From Sphingomonadaceae bacterium 3R27E2-A (GTDB lineage Bacteria; Pseudomonadota; Alphaproteobacteria; Sphingomonadales; Sphingomonadaceae), in NCBI GenBank assembly GCA_005503165.1, contig SCNT01000039.1, positions 1 through 39,717 of the forward strand: DNA of 39,717 bases, read 5' to 3'. The notes below the pieces were generated by a model. That model made no database searches, was not told the DNA's origin, and was given only the letters and a program-made list of their open reading frames with translations. A program made the translations under genes and the position numbers. Of the stretch, positions 24,826 to 32,863 are shown piece by piece. Positions within the stretch are counted from its first letter, which is position 1; each line of letters starts with the position of its first letter.

Positions 24826-26062
24826 TCACGACAGAAAATGGCCCGGGGAGCCGGCAAGCCCGAAAGGGCGCGCCTGGCAGGATCCGACGCGTGCCGTGCA
24901 CGGCGGTCCCCGTCCGTGCGATCAGCGGGGCCTCATCAATCCGCCCGTCGACCGGGCCTCCACCATTATCTACGACAGCGTCGAGGCCTATATGGACCGG
25001 CACCAGGGTCTCTACGATGAGGTCATCTATGGCCTGTACGGAACGCGAACGACCTTTGCGCTCGCCGAGGCTGTCAGCGAACTTGAAGGCGGCTGCGCGA
25101 CCGTCATCACCTCGTCCGGAACCAGCGCAATCGCGCTAGCCCTCACGGCTTTCGTGGCCGGGGGCGACCATCTGCTCGTCGCGGACTGCGTCTATGGGCC
25201 GACCCGCAAGTTTCTGACCGACGTTCTCGCGCGTTTCGGGGTCGAGGTGGAATATTTCCGGCCCGATATCGGAGCGGAGATTGCCGGGCTGTGCCGCAGC
25301 AACACCCGGCTCATCTATATGGAGACCCCGGGCTCGCAGACATTCGATATGATCGACGTCCCCGCGATCACGGCGGTTGCACGCAGCCGGGGCATATTGA
25401 CCGCTCTCGACAACACCTGGGCCACGCCGCTTTTCTTCAAACCCTTGGCCCATGGGGTCGACATCTCGCTTGCTTCGGCAACCAAATATCTCTCGGGGCA
25501 CTCCGACTGTCTGCTCGGCACGATGACGGCGGCCAGCGATGCCGTCTACCGCCAGCTCAAGGACGCGGCGGCGCGCTGGGGGAACTGTGCAAGTCCCGAT
25601 AATTGTTATCTGGTCCACCGGGGCATCAGGACGCTCGATGCGCGCCTTGAACGCCACCAGCGTACCGCAGCGACGCTGATCGAATGGTTCGCCCAGCAAC
25701 CCGAAGTGGTCGCGGTCCGCTATCCGGCCCATCCCGCCGATCCCGGCCATGCGATCTGGAAGCGGGATTTCACCGGAGCGTCCGGATTGTTCGGTGTTCA
25801 GCTCGATGGTCTTACCCCTCCGGAAACCAGCGCCTTTTTCAATGAATTTTCGCTATTCCAGCTCGGTTCGAGTTGGGGCGGCTTCGAAAGCCTCGCGGTT
25901 CCGGCGTGGCCCGCTCCGATCCGCGATTTTCCCAATGGCGAGGCAGATGGGGCGCTAATCCGTATTCACGCCGGCCTCGAAGCGCCGCAGGATCTGATCG
26001 CCGACCTCGCCGCAGCCTTCGCGCGGGTACGGGCGATACGCGGCCGGGGGCATGCGTCATGA
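24815..26062 (+). CDS. metC: PLP-dependent cystathionine beta-lyase-like C-S lyase
   Basis: A 415-residue enzyme of the Cys/Met metabolism PLP family. Key blocks are YGLYGTRTTFALAEAVSELE near 72-91, TSSGTSAIALALTAF, METPGSQTFDMIDV near 169-182, DNTWATPLFFKPLAHGVDIS, and SATKYLSGHSD with the PLP lysine near 223. YGLYGT and ETPGSxTF favour cystathionine beta-lyase over gamma-synthase types. Such enzymes split C-S bonds of cystathionine, cystine and related thioether amino acids to thiol, pyruvate and ammonia. The gene is embedded between the permease (11-base overlap) and ATPase (4-base overlap) genes of an amino-acid transporter. It probably acts on the imported solute and so points to a sulfur amino acid as substrate. 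The symbol is by family resemblance; a housekeeping role is less likely here. Confidence 0.85.
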   Translation: MQDNHDRKWPGEPASPKGRAWQDPTRAVHGGPRPCDQRGLINPPVDRASTIIYDSVEAYMDRHQGLYDEVIYGLYGTRTTFALAEAVSELEGGCATVITSSGTSAIALALTAFVAGGDHLLVADCVYGPTRKFLTDVLARFGVEVEYFRPDIGAEIAGLCRSNTRLIYMETPGSQTFDMIDVPAITAVARSRGILTALDNTWATPLFFKPLAHGVDISLASATKYLSGHSDCLLGTMTAASDAVYRQLKDAAARWGNCASPDNCYLVHRGIRTLDARLERHQRTAATLIEWFAQQPEVVAVRYPAHPADPGHAIWKRDFTGASGLFGVQLDGLTPPETSAFFNEFSLFQLGSSWGGFESLAVPAWPAPIRDFPNGEADGALIRIHAGLEAPQDLIADLAAAFARVRAIRGRGHAS

Positions 26063-26811
26063 CCGACGCCTCGGGCCACGCGGCCGTCAGCTTGCGGCAG
26101 GTCGACAAATATTATGGCGCCTATCATGCCCTCCGCTCGATCGACCTCGAAATCGCCTCGCGCGAGCGGATCGTGATTTGCGGGCCTTCAGGCTCCGGCA
26201 AATCGACGCTCATTCGCTGCATGAACATGCTCGAGGTGCCCGACTCCGGTGCCGTTTTGATCGAGGGAACCAGGATAACCGACGCGTCGCGGGAGGCCGT
26301 TGCGGCGCTCCGCGCCGTCGGCATGGTCTTTCAACAGTTCAACCTGTTCCCGCACAAGACGGTGCTGGAGAATTGCACCCTCGCGCCCGTCCTCCTCGGC
26401 GGCTTGTCTCTTCCGGAGGCGGAGGCGCGCGCCATATCCTATTTGGACAAGGTGAGGATTGGCGACCAGGCGGGCAAATATCCGGGGCAGCTCTCGGGAG
26501 GGCAGCAACAGCGGGCCGCAATAGCTCGCGCTCTGGCGATGGAACCCAGGATTCTTCTCTTCGACGAGCCGACATCGGCGCTCGATCCCGAGATGATCAA
26601 AGAGGTACTCGATGTGATGACGGCCCTTGCCGGCGAAGGACGGACGATGGTGTGCGTGACGCACGAAATGGGATTCGCGCGCGAGGCGGCCGATCGCATT
26701 CTTTTCATGGATCAGGGCCAGATCATCGAAGACGCAAGGCCGGCCGATTTTTTCGCCGCGCCGAAAAGCGAGCGCGCACGGACCTTTCTCGAACAGATAC
26801 TTTCGCATTGA
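26059..26811 (+). CDS. Amino-acid ABC transporter ATPase (AapP/GlnQ-like)
   Basis: A 250-residue cytoplasmic ATPase. Walker A GPSGSGKST at 42-50, Q-loop FQQFNLFPHKT near 93, signature LSGGQQQRAAIARALA near 143-158, Walker B with LLFDEPTSALDPE near 164-176, and switch His in VCVTHEMGFA. FQQFNLFPHKT and the overall pattern are those of polar amino-acid importers. ATG 26059 overlaps the stop of the lyase gene (ATGA). It completes the transporter with the lipoprotein receptor and the fused permease. An unrelated longer frame from 25873 lies over the lyase gene and is not used. Confidence 0.94.
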   Translation: MTDASGHAAVSLRQVDKYYGAYHALRSIDLEIASRERIVICGPSGSGKSTLIRCMNMLEVPDSGAVLIEGTRITDASREAVAALRAVGMVFQQFNLFPHKTVLENCTLAPVLLGGLSLPEAEARAISYLDKVRIGDQAGKYPGQLSGGQQQRAAIARALAMEPRILLFDEPTSALDPEMIKEVLDVMTALAGEGRTMVCVTHEMGFAREAADRILFMDQGQIIEDARPADFFAAPKSERARTFLEQILSH

Positions 26812-27018
26812 GCGGCTCAAGCCGGTCGCCCCCAAGCTGTGCCGACCCACTTAATCATGTCATTTCATAAGCAAGCCGAGGGAGGGGCCAGCCGGCTCCT
26901 TGCGCGAAAAGGCTCAGGCCGGAAAAAAAATTTCAAAATCGATGAGGGGTAGAGCTTTGGGGTGCGTATCTAATAGGTATCGTGCGCCCCGAATTTCCTT
27001 CATAACTAATTGATATGA

Positions 27019-27049
27019 TTCAATAAAATCCTATTGACCTGTATATACA
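27019..27049 (+). promoter_or_regulatory. Putative promoter with HutC-type operator upstream of second TonB receptor
   Basis: The perfect palindrome TGTATATACA lies at 27040-27049. A reasonable promoter overlaps it: -35 TTCAAT (27019-27024), a 17-base spacer and -10 TATATA (27042-27047). A repressor bound at the palindrome would cover the -10 box. A related sequence, CTGTATAGAC, lies at the start of the nearby GntR/HutC gene. From memory, HutC-type repressors bind TGTAT-type palindromes. The surrounding 26812-27096 is AT-rich and otherwise empty. Confidence 0.55.
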
Positions 27050-27096
27050 TTTGATGCTCTCTGAGGGGAATCAGCCAACCATCAGGGGGTTTCGCT

Positions 27097-29802
27097 ATGA
27101 TGACCAGGACAATTTTGCTCGCCAGCGCCGCAGCGGTCGCGACCTTTGCAACACCCGCGCTTGCGCAGAGCGGTGCCGCGACGCAGTCGCCCGCCGCCGA
27201 GGATGCTCCGAACGGATCGGACATCGTCGTGACCGGCTCGCGCATTCGTCGCCAGGACCTCGCCGGCGTCGGTCCCGCGACCGTCGTCTCGGCCGAGCAG
27301 ATCGAAAACACCGGCCTCGTCAATATCGAGACGGTGCTGCAACGCCTCCCTGCCAACGCCGGCTTCGCGGGCAACCAGACCTCGGCTTATTGGGCGAACA
27401 ACGGCTATGGCACGGCGCAGGTAAACTTGCGCGGCCTCGGCATCAAGCGCACCCTTGTGCTGCTCAACGGCCGCCGTCTCGTTGCGGGCGGGACGGGGGC
27501 GAACTCGTCGCCCGACCTCAACATGATCCCGGTCGCCGCGCTCGCGCGAACCGATGTGCTGAAGGACGGCGCATCGGCGATCTACGGCGCTGATGCGATG
27601 GCGGGCGTGGTCAATCTCGTCACCCGGACCGATTATGAAGGCCTAGGGCTGAGCGTTCGTCAGGGCATCACCGAAAAGGGCGATGGGTCGGATTTCACGG
27701 CCGACCTCCTCTGGGGAATTCGCAACGATCGCGGCGGCTTCATGGCGGCCGTCACCTATCAGAAGACAAAGGCGGTCAACATGGCGACGCGTGCGCCCTG
27801 CTCGCTCGCCGAAACGACCCCGGGCCAGCTGTCGTGCGTCAACAGCGCCTCGACGATTGGCGGCCGCGCGGTGCTGCCGAACGGGCAGCAGATCAACTTC
27901 AATCAGGTGCTGGGCGGCAACGGCAATTTCTTCGAGCCCTACAGCGCGGCGAAGCATAATTTCAATTCGAACCCGTTCCTCAACGCGGTGAGCCCGGTGG
28001 AGCGCGTCAGCACGGCCTTCTTCGCCGACTATGACATCACCGACAATATCGAGGCGTTCGGCGAGTTCCTCTATACCTTCCGCAAGTCGAACCAGATCGC
28101 GACGCCCGGAACGCTTCGCAACCTCTCGATTGCGGCGAGCAATCCTACCAATCCGACGGGGCAGAATATCGTCCTCATCCAGCGCCGCCTCGCCGAGCCC
28201 GGCCCGCGCCAGTTCTTTCAGGAGACCGATACCTGGCAGGGCACGTTCGGCCTGCGCGGCAAGCTGTCCAACAATTGGGGATGGGAAGTCGCGGGTGCGT
28301 TCGGGCGCAATACCGCGGTCGACGGCTCGACCAACATCGCCAATCTGGAGCGTGTCCGCAACACCATCGACACGACCAAGTGCAGCCTTGCGGCCGGTGC
28401 GACGATCCCCTGCGCTGACTATCTCGGCTTCGGCGACCTGACCCCGCAGGTTCTCGACTACATCCTGTTCACGTCGCGCGATCGCGGCGGCAACGAACTG
28501 GCGACGGTCACCGCCGACATCAACGGCGACCTGTTCAAGCTGCCCGCAGGACCCGTCTCCTTCGCGGCGGGCGTCGTCTATCGCAAGGAGAAGGGCTGGC
28601 GCGATCCGGATCCGCTGACCGTGCTCGGTATCGCGAATACCAACCAGCAGAGCCCGATCTCGGGAACGAGCATCGCCAAGGAAGCCTATCTCGAACTGTC
28701 GGTGCCGATCCTTGCTGACAAGCCCTTCTTCCAGTCCCTCACGCTCGACGGCGCGGTTCGCTACTCGAACTACGACCTGTTCGGCAGCGACTGGAACTAC
28801 AAGGGTAGCGTCGACTGGGTCATCAACGACAGCTTCCGCCTGCGCGGAACCTATGGAACGGGTTTCCGCATTCCGAACGTCCCGGAGCTGTTCGGCGGCG
28901 TATCGGAAGGCAATCTGACGACGACCGATCCTTGCTCGCGCTATTCTACGAGCGGTAATGCAACGCTGATCGCGAATTGCCAGGCATCCGGCGTTCCCGC
29001 CAACTATGTCCAGCTTGGGACGACAATCCTGACTACGGTCGGTGGTAACGAGAATCTTCAGCCCGAAAGCTCGACCACCTGGACAGTCGGCACGGTGGTC
29101 TCGCCGAAGGGGCTGGTCCCCGGCCTGTCGCTCACCGCCGACTGGTTCGACATCAAGATCAAGGACGCGATCCGTGCGATTCCTGGGTCCACCAAGCTGT
29201 CGATCTGCTACGCGAGCCAGAATCTGTCGCATCCTTTCTGCGACGATTTCACCCGAAGCCCGCTGACTGGCGAGGTCACCTTCCTGTCCGCGCAGCCGAT
29301 CAACACCGGCCGCGAGGAGATGAACGGCCTTGACCTTGGTCTGGTCTATGCGGGCGGTATCGGCAGCGTGAACATCTCGCTCGACGTCAACCTGACCTAT
29401 CTGAACAAATATGTCGTCCTGCCTTTCCCTGGCGGCGCACCGATCGATTTCGACGGCTTCATCGGCGGCGGCAACGGCGGCTATTCGAAGTGGCGCGGTT
29501 ATGGCGTGCTGACCGCCGAGAAGGATGGGATCAGCGCGACCTGGTCGACGCAGTGGATCGGCAAAGCGACCGACTTCAACGCGTCGCCCGGCGAAATCGG
29601 CTACAGCACGCCCAACGTGTTCTACCACAATCTCCAGGTCGCTTTCGAGATCGACGAGAAGACGCGGTTCCAGGTCGGCGTCGACAATGTCTTCGATCGC
29701 AAAGCGCCCTATATCCAGAGTTTCACCGATGCGAACACCGATACGATGACCTACGACCTGCTCGGACGGCGCTTCTACGTCGGCTTCCGCACGGCTTTCT
29801 GA
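27097..29802 (+). CDS. Large TonB-dependent outer-membrane receptor
   Basis: A 901-residue receptor with signal peptide (cleavage after PALA, near 23) and TonB-box-like DIVVTGSRIRR near 44-54. A plug domain follows (VLQRLPANAGFAGNQTSAYW, VNLRGLGIKRTLVLLNGRRL, VLKDGASAIYGADAMAGVVN). A long barrel ends GRRFYVGFRTAF with terminal Phe. It belongs to the sphingomonad receptor type with paired cysteines in extracellular loops (for example CSLAETTPGQLSC). CAGGGGG lies ten bases before ATG 27097. The two PepSY genes follow within 10 bases, so the three form one transcript. PepSY partners suggest a metal-chelate or siderophore-type cargo needing reduction, whereas the HutC-type repressor suggests an imidazole or histidine-like signal; neither is shown. 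Confidence 0.93.
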   Translation: MMTRTILLASAAAVATFATPALAQSGAATQSPAAEDAPNGSDIVVTGSRIRRQDLAGVGPATVVSAEQIENTGLVNIETVLQRLPANAGFAGNQTSAYWANNGYGTAQVNLRGLGIKRTLVLLNGRRLVAGGTGANSSPDLNMIPVAALARTDVLKDGASAIYGADAMAGVVNLVTRTDYEGLGLSVRQGITEKGDGSDFTADLLWGIRNDRGGFMAAVTYQKTKAVNMATRAPCSLAETTPGQLSCVNSASTIGGRAVLPNGQQINFNQVLGGNGNFFEPYSAAKHNFNSNPFLNAVSPVERVSTAFFADYDITDNIEAFGEFLYTFRKSNQIATPGTLRNLSIAASNPTNPTGQNIVLIQRRLAEPGPRQFFQETDTWQGTFGLRGKLSNNWGWEVAGAFGRNTAVDGSTNIANLERVRNTIDTTKCSLAAGATIPCADYLGFGDLTPQVLDYILFTSRDRGGNELATVTADINGDLFKLPAGPVSFAAGVVYRKEKGWRDPDPLTVLGIANTNQQSPISGTSIAKEAYLELSVPILADKPFFQSLTLDGAVRYSNYDLFGSDWNYKGSVDWVINDSFRLRGTYGTGFRIPNVPELFGGVSEGNLTTTDPCSRYSTSGNATLIANCQASGVPANYVQLGTTILTTVGGNENLQPESSTTWTVGTVVSPKGLVPGLSLTADWFDIKIKDAIRAIPGSTKLSICYASQNLSHPFCDDFTRSPLTGEVTFLSAQPINTGREEMNGLDLGLVYAGGIGSVNISLDVNLTYLNKYVVLPFPGGAPIDFDGFIGGGNGGYSKWRGYGVLTAEKDGISATWSTQWIGKATDFNASPGEIGYSTPNVFYHNLQVAFEIDEKTRFQVGVDNVFDRKAPYIQSFTDANTDTMTYDLLGRRFYVGFRTAF

Positions 29803-29812
29803 GAGCAGGGGC

Positions 29813-30517
29813 ATGGCAATCCGTTGGCCACTGTTCGTCCGGCGAACGCATAAATGGCTGGCCCTCGCGGTTGGCGTCCAGGCTCTGCTCTGGACACTGA
29901 CGGGCTTTTACATGGTGGTCGTTCACATCGACACCATTCATGGCGATCATCTGGTGCGCTCCCCGGTGACCCAGCCCTTCGACCTCGACGGCCTCGCAGC
30001 GCCGTCGAAGGTCGTCGCGGCTGCGCCGGGGGTGTCCGAAATCCGTCTCCAGCGCTTTTTTGGCCAGCCGGTCTGGCGCGCCGAGACCCCTGAAGGCGCG
30101 CGCCTGTTCGACGCGCGTTCGGGTGCGCCGCTGCCTGCCCTGACCGAGTCCCAGGTCCGCGAACAGGCACGGCGCATCTTCACCGGTGACGGCAAGATCG
30201 TCTCGGTGCGACTATTGACCGAGGCACCTCAGGAAATGCAGGCGCGCAAGCCGCCCTATTGGCAGGTCGAGTTCGAAGGCTGGAGCCGTCCGACGCTCTA
30301 TCTTTCGCCGACGACCGGCGAGCTCATCTCGCGCCGCCACGCACTCTGGCGCGTGTTCGACTTTGCGTGGATGCTCCACATCATGGACTATGACGAGCGG
30401 ACCGACGTCAACAACCCGCTGCTGCGCGTCGCAACCTGGAGTGTCTTCGCGATGGCGCTTTCCGGTGCGTGGCTGCTGATCTGGTCCTTCAAACGCCGCA
30501 AGAGGAAGCAGGCATGA
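29813..30517 (+). CDS. PepSY-domain membrane protein (first of tandem pair)
   Basis: A 234-residue inner-membrane protein with one N-terminal helix (RRTHKWLALAVGVQALLWTL, near 9-28), a periplasmic PepSY-like domain (about 45-185) and a C-terminal helix (TWSVFAMALSGAWLLIWSF). Conserved His residues flank the membrane in HKW and WMLHIMDY, positions suited to haem binding as in PepSY-TM ferric-siderophore reductases. The protein is about half the length of classical PepSY-TM reductases (four helices). Together with the next protein, of the same layout, it could rebuild the four-helix unit. AGGGGC precedes ATG 29813, ten bases after the receptor. The stop overlaps the next start (ATGA), so the pair is coupled. 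Confidence 0.8.
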   Translation: MAIRWPLFVRRTHKWLALAVGVQALLWTLTGFYMVVVHIDTIHGDHLVRSPVTQPFDLDGLAAPSKVVAAAPGVSEIRLQRFFGQPVWRAETPEGARLFDARSGAPLPALTESQVREQARRIFTGDGKIVSVRLLTEAPQEMQARKPPYWQVEFEGWSRPTLYLSPTTGELISRRHALWRVFDFAWMLHIMDYDERTDVNNPLLRVATWSVFAMALSGAWLLIWSFKRRKRKQA

Positions 30518-31248
30518 AACGCATCCGGCTGACGCCGCTCTTTTTTCGGCGCATCCACAAATGGGTGGGGCTCATCCTTGGCCTCCAGTTCCTCCTTTGG
30601 GCCTTGAGCGGCTCGGTGATGGCGTTGCTCGACAAGGACAAGGTCGGGGGACACGGCGGCGGGATGAGCCACGCGCATGCCCTGCCCGCGGGAGAGTATT
30701 TTGACGTCGCCGCCTTGCCGCGCGGTGATCCCGTAACCGGGGTGGTTTTGCGCGATCTTGGCGCTCGACCGATCTACGAGCTCCGCACCACCAAGGGCGT
30801 GCGGCTGGTCGACGCTACGAGCGGCGAGGATATTCGCGTCGATGAAGGGATGGCCCGCGAAGTCGCATCGATGATGAACGAGGCACCAATCCGCAAGGTG
30901 AGCGTGATTGCAAAGCCCAACCTCGAATCACGCGACCATGAAGGTGCGATGTGGCGCGTCGACTTTGCCGACGCCGAGAATAGCAGCGCCTATGTCTCGC
31001 TCGATACGGCGCGCTTCCTCGTGATGCGCGGCGATACCTGGCGGACCTGGGATTTCTTCTGGATGCTCCACAATATGGACTATGTGAACCGGAAGAGTTT
31101 CAACCACCCGCTGATCATCTTCGTCGCATTCGGCACGTTGTGGTTGTCCGGGACCGGATTCTATCTGCTCTTCAAAAGCTTCAGCCGCGCCGATTTCCGC
31201 TGGCTGCGCCGTCGCCGCAAGCCCATCGTTACCCGCAGCACGGCCTGA
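30514..31248 (+). CDS. PepSY-domain membrane protein (second of tandem pair)
   Basis: A 244-residue paralogue of the preceding protein: N-terminal helix RRIHKWVGLILGLQFLLWAL, a His-rich stretch just after it (GGHGGGMSHAHALP), a periplasmic domain, and a C-terminal helix after WMLHNMDYVNRKSFNHP. The HKW and WMLHxMDY motifs match those of the first protein, so both arose by duplication and have diverged. The His-rich loop is absent from the first copy and may bind metal. It probably acts with the first protein and the TonB receptor in handling an imported metal complex at the inner membrane. It ends four bases before the convergent repressor gene. Confidence 0.8.
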   Translation: MKRIRLTPLFFRRIHKWVGLILGLQFLLWALSGSVMALLDKDKVGGHGGGMSHAHALPAGEYFDVAALPRGDPVTGVVLRDLGARPIYELRTTKGVRLVDATSGEDIRVDEGMAREVASMMNEAPIRKVSVIAKPNLESRDHEGAMWRVDFADAENSSAYVSLDTARFLVMRGDTWRTWDFFWMLHNMDYVNRKSFNHPLIIFVAFGTLWLSGTGFYLLFKSFSRADFRWLRRRRKPIVTRSTA

Positions 31249-31252
31249 GCCG

Positions 31253-32023
31253 TCAGTCCCCGACCGCGAAGGCGGCTGAAAGCTCAAAGCGTGTGCCGGG
31301 ATGGGAGAGCCAGGCGTGCGACACCAGTCGACCGCTACTCCAGGTCTGCCGGGTCATGCGCAGAATCGGTTCCCCCTCGTTCAGACCAAGCACGCCGCGG
31401 GTGCGCGCGTCGGGCATTTCCGCGCGGACGCGGTGCTCGACCCGCTCGAGCGGCGCAGTGCGCGTCAGATATTCGTTGGGCGTCAACTGCGTGAAATCCA
31501 GTGTGCCATAATCGGGAGCGGCGGATGCGAGCACGAACCGCTCTTCGAGCTGGATCGGGAACTCGGCCTCATGGTGGACGATGATCGAGTGGAAGATCCT
31601 CGTGCCCACCGGCACTTCCAGCAGAACGGCGGTGTCGGCGCTGGCCTTCTCCTCGACATTCTGGATGACCCTCGCCCGGTAGTCATGGCCGCGTCCCCGA
31701 ATTTCCTCGGCGATATTCCGGATCTCGATCATATGACCGATCGGCTTCGGCTCGGCGATGAATGACCCGCTGCCGGCGCGGCGCACGATGATACCCGCCG
31801 ATTGCAACTCGCGAAGCGCCCGGTTTGCCGTCATGCGCGAGACATCGAACTGTCCGACGAGTTCCGCCTCTGACGGCACTCGGTCGCCCGGTTTCAGACG
31901 ACCGTCGCGGATGGCATCATGGATGCTCTGCTTGATCGCTGCGTAGCGCGGTGGGGCATCCGATAAAACGCCGTCGGCAGACCGCTGGGCGATGTTCGAA
32001 TTCAGTCGAGGGGTAAGATCCAT
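31253..32023 (-). CDS. GntR-family repressor of HutC type
   Basis: A 256-residue regulator. The winged helix-turn-helix lies at about 26-92 (RYAAIKQSIHDAIRDGRLKP, PSEAELVGQFDVSRMTANRA, AGSGSFIAEP). The UTRA ligand domain runs from about 100 to 245 with IFHSIIVHHEAEFPIQLEER and a final HPGTRFELSAAF. Both parts are typical of HutC, the histidine-utilisation repressor whose known inducer is urocanate. No hut enzyme genes are nearby, so the effector here may differ. I place the start at ATG 32023. An operator-like CTGTATAGAC lies 6-15 bases upstream and there is no ribosome site, consistent with a leaderless message. It converges on the PepSY genes and likely represses the TonB/PepSY operon through the related site at 27040. 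Confidence 0.87.
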   Translation of the reverse strand: MDLTPRLNSNIAQRSADGVLSDAPPRYAAIKQSIHDAIRDGRLKPGDRVPSEAELVGQFDVSRMTANRALRELQSAGIIVRRAGSGSFIAEPKPIGHMIEIRNIAEEIRGRGHDYRARVIQNVEEKASADTAVLLEVPVGTRIFHSIIVHHEAEFPIQLEERFVLASAAPDYGTLDFTQLTPNEYLTRTAPLERVEHRVRAEMPDARTRGVLGLNEGEPILRMTRQTWSSGRLVSHAWLSHPGTRFELSAAFAVGD

Positions 32024-32028
32024 CACCC

Positions 32029-32059
32029 GTCTATACAGGTGAAACCATATAGATTCCAA
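32029..32059 (-). promoter_or_regulatory. Putative leaderless, self-regulated promoter of the HutC-type gene
   Basis: On the minus strand, TTGGAA (32059-32054), an 18-base spacer and TATAGA (32035-32030) form a plausible promoter. Its start point would fall on or next to the A of ATG 32023. CTGTATAGAC (32038-32029) overlaps the -10 box and matches nine of ten bases of the operator-like CTGTATATAC before the TonB receptor. This suggests autorepression and a leaderless mRNA; both are inference. Confidence 0.45.
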
Positions 32060-32227
32060 GCGTTCCAGACTGTCTTGAGGTAAAACTAGGCGCCGTAATT
32101 CGAAGCCACCAAGTCGCGCTTCCGTAGGACGCCGCCCGATTCAGTCACATTTTGACGCGGATTGCCCGTGTAAGGGCGATGCCCAGGCGCATCTGAAGCC
32201 CGCCGGTCGGTGCGAGCGCCGCAGCGG

Positions 32228-32863
32228 TCACCGTCCGGCGTCCATCAGGACGATGTCCCAGCCATAATGGCCGGGTGCGCCGAGTCCGGCAACGGCGCGC
32301 TCGGCGCTGCCACCCAGATCCCGATACAGGGCGTCCTTGCTGTTCGACGCATCATCGTCGGAGAAATACATCTGGGTAATCAGGCGCTGGTGTCTGCCCC
32401 TCACATCGAAGTGGATGTGCGGGGTTCGGCGGCCGATCGGCGAATCATAGGCGGCGGGCTTGATCGTCGTGATCCGCCACTCGCCCCGCGCGCCCGTCCG
32501 GATCGAAGCGAAGCCCTGAAAGTCGGGATCGAGCGGGTTCGCGGCACTGTCGTTCGGATGCGCATAGCGACCGAGCGAATTGCACTGCCAGATTTCGAGC
32601 CGCGCGCCGCTGACCGGATGGCCGAAACGATCGAGCACGCGCCCCGTCACCTGAATGACATGGCCCTCCGCGCGTTTCTTGTGCCCCTTGATCCAGGTCA
32701 GGTCGGCGTCTTCCTCCGCAAGCCGCTGAACCGGATAGAAGGGACCGATCGTCTGGAACGGCGTTGGGTCAAGCTCGGCAGCTCCAGCTCTGGAAGCCGT
32801 TATCGCCGCCAGCGCGAGGACCGAGCCGCCGAAGGCCCGGCGCGAGAATTGGGTGTCAGTCAT
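32228..32863 (-). CDS. Tat-exported intradiol ring-cleavage dioxygenase
   Basis: A 211-residue enzyme of the catechol/protocatechuate intradiol dioxygenase family. Such enzymes cleave the aromatic ring between two hydroxylated carbons using Fe(III) and O2. The N-terminus carries a twin-arginine-like signal (SRRAFGGSVLALAA, cleavage near AGA|AE, 29), so it should act in the periplasm, unlike most family members. The iron ligands can be placed at Y100 (GRYAHP), Y139 (KPAAY), H149 and H151 (TPHIHF). The two tyrosines are 39 apart, as in protocatechuate 3,4-dioxygenase. DPDFQGFASIRTG is also typical. Start ATG 32863 overlaps the preceding gene's stop by eight bases, so the two are coupled. The substrate is unknown. 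Confidence 0.88.
   Translation of the reverse strand: MTDTQFSRRAFGGSVLALAAITASRAGAAELDPTPFQTIGPFYPVQRLAEEDADLTWIKGHKKRAEGHVIQVTGRVLDRFGHPVSGARLEIWQCNSLGRYAHPNDSAANPLDPDFQGFASIRTGARGEWRITTIKPAAYDSPIGRRTPHIHFDVRGRHQRLITQMYFSDDDASNSKDALYRDLGGSAERAVAGLGAPGHYGWDIVLMDAGR

Noticed and set aside
32228..32863. Suspicion that the dioxygenase lacks one iron-binding tyrosine
   Set aside because: The second tyrosine is Y139 in KPAAY, 39 residues after Y100, the spacing found in protocatechuate 3,4-dioxygenase; all ligands are present.
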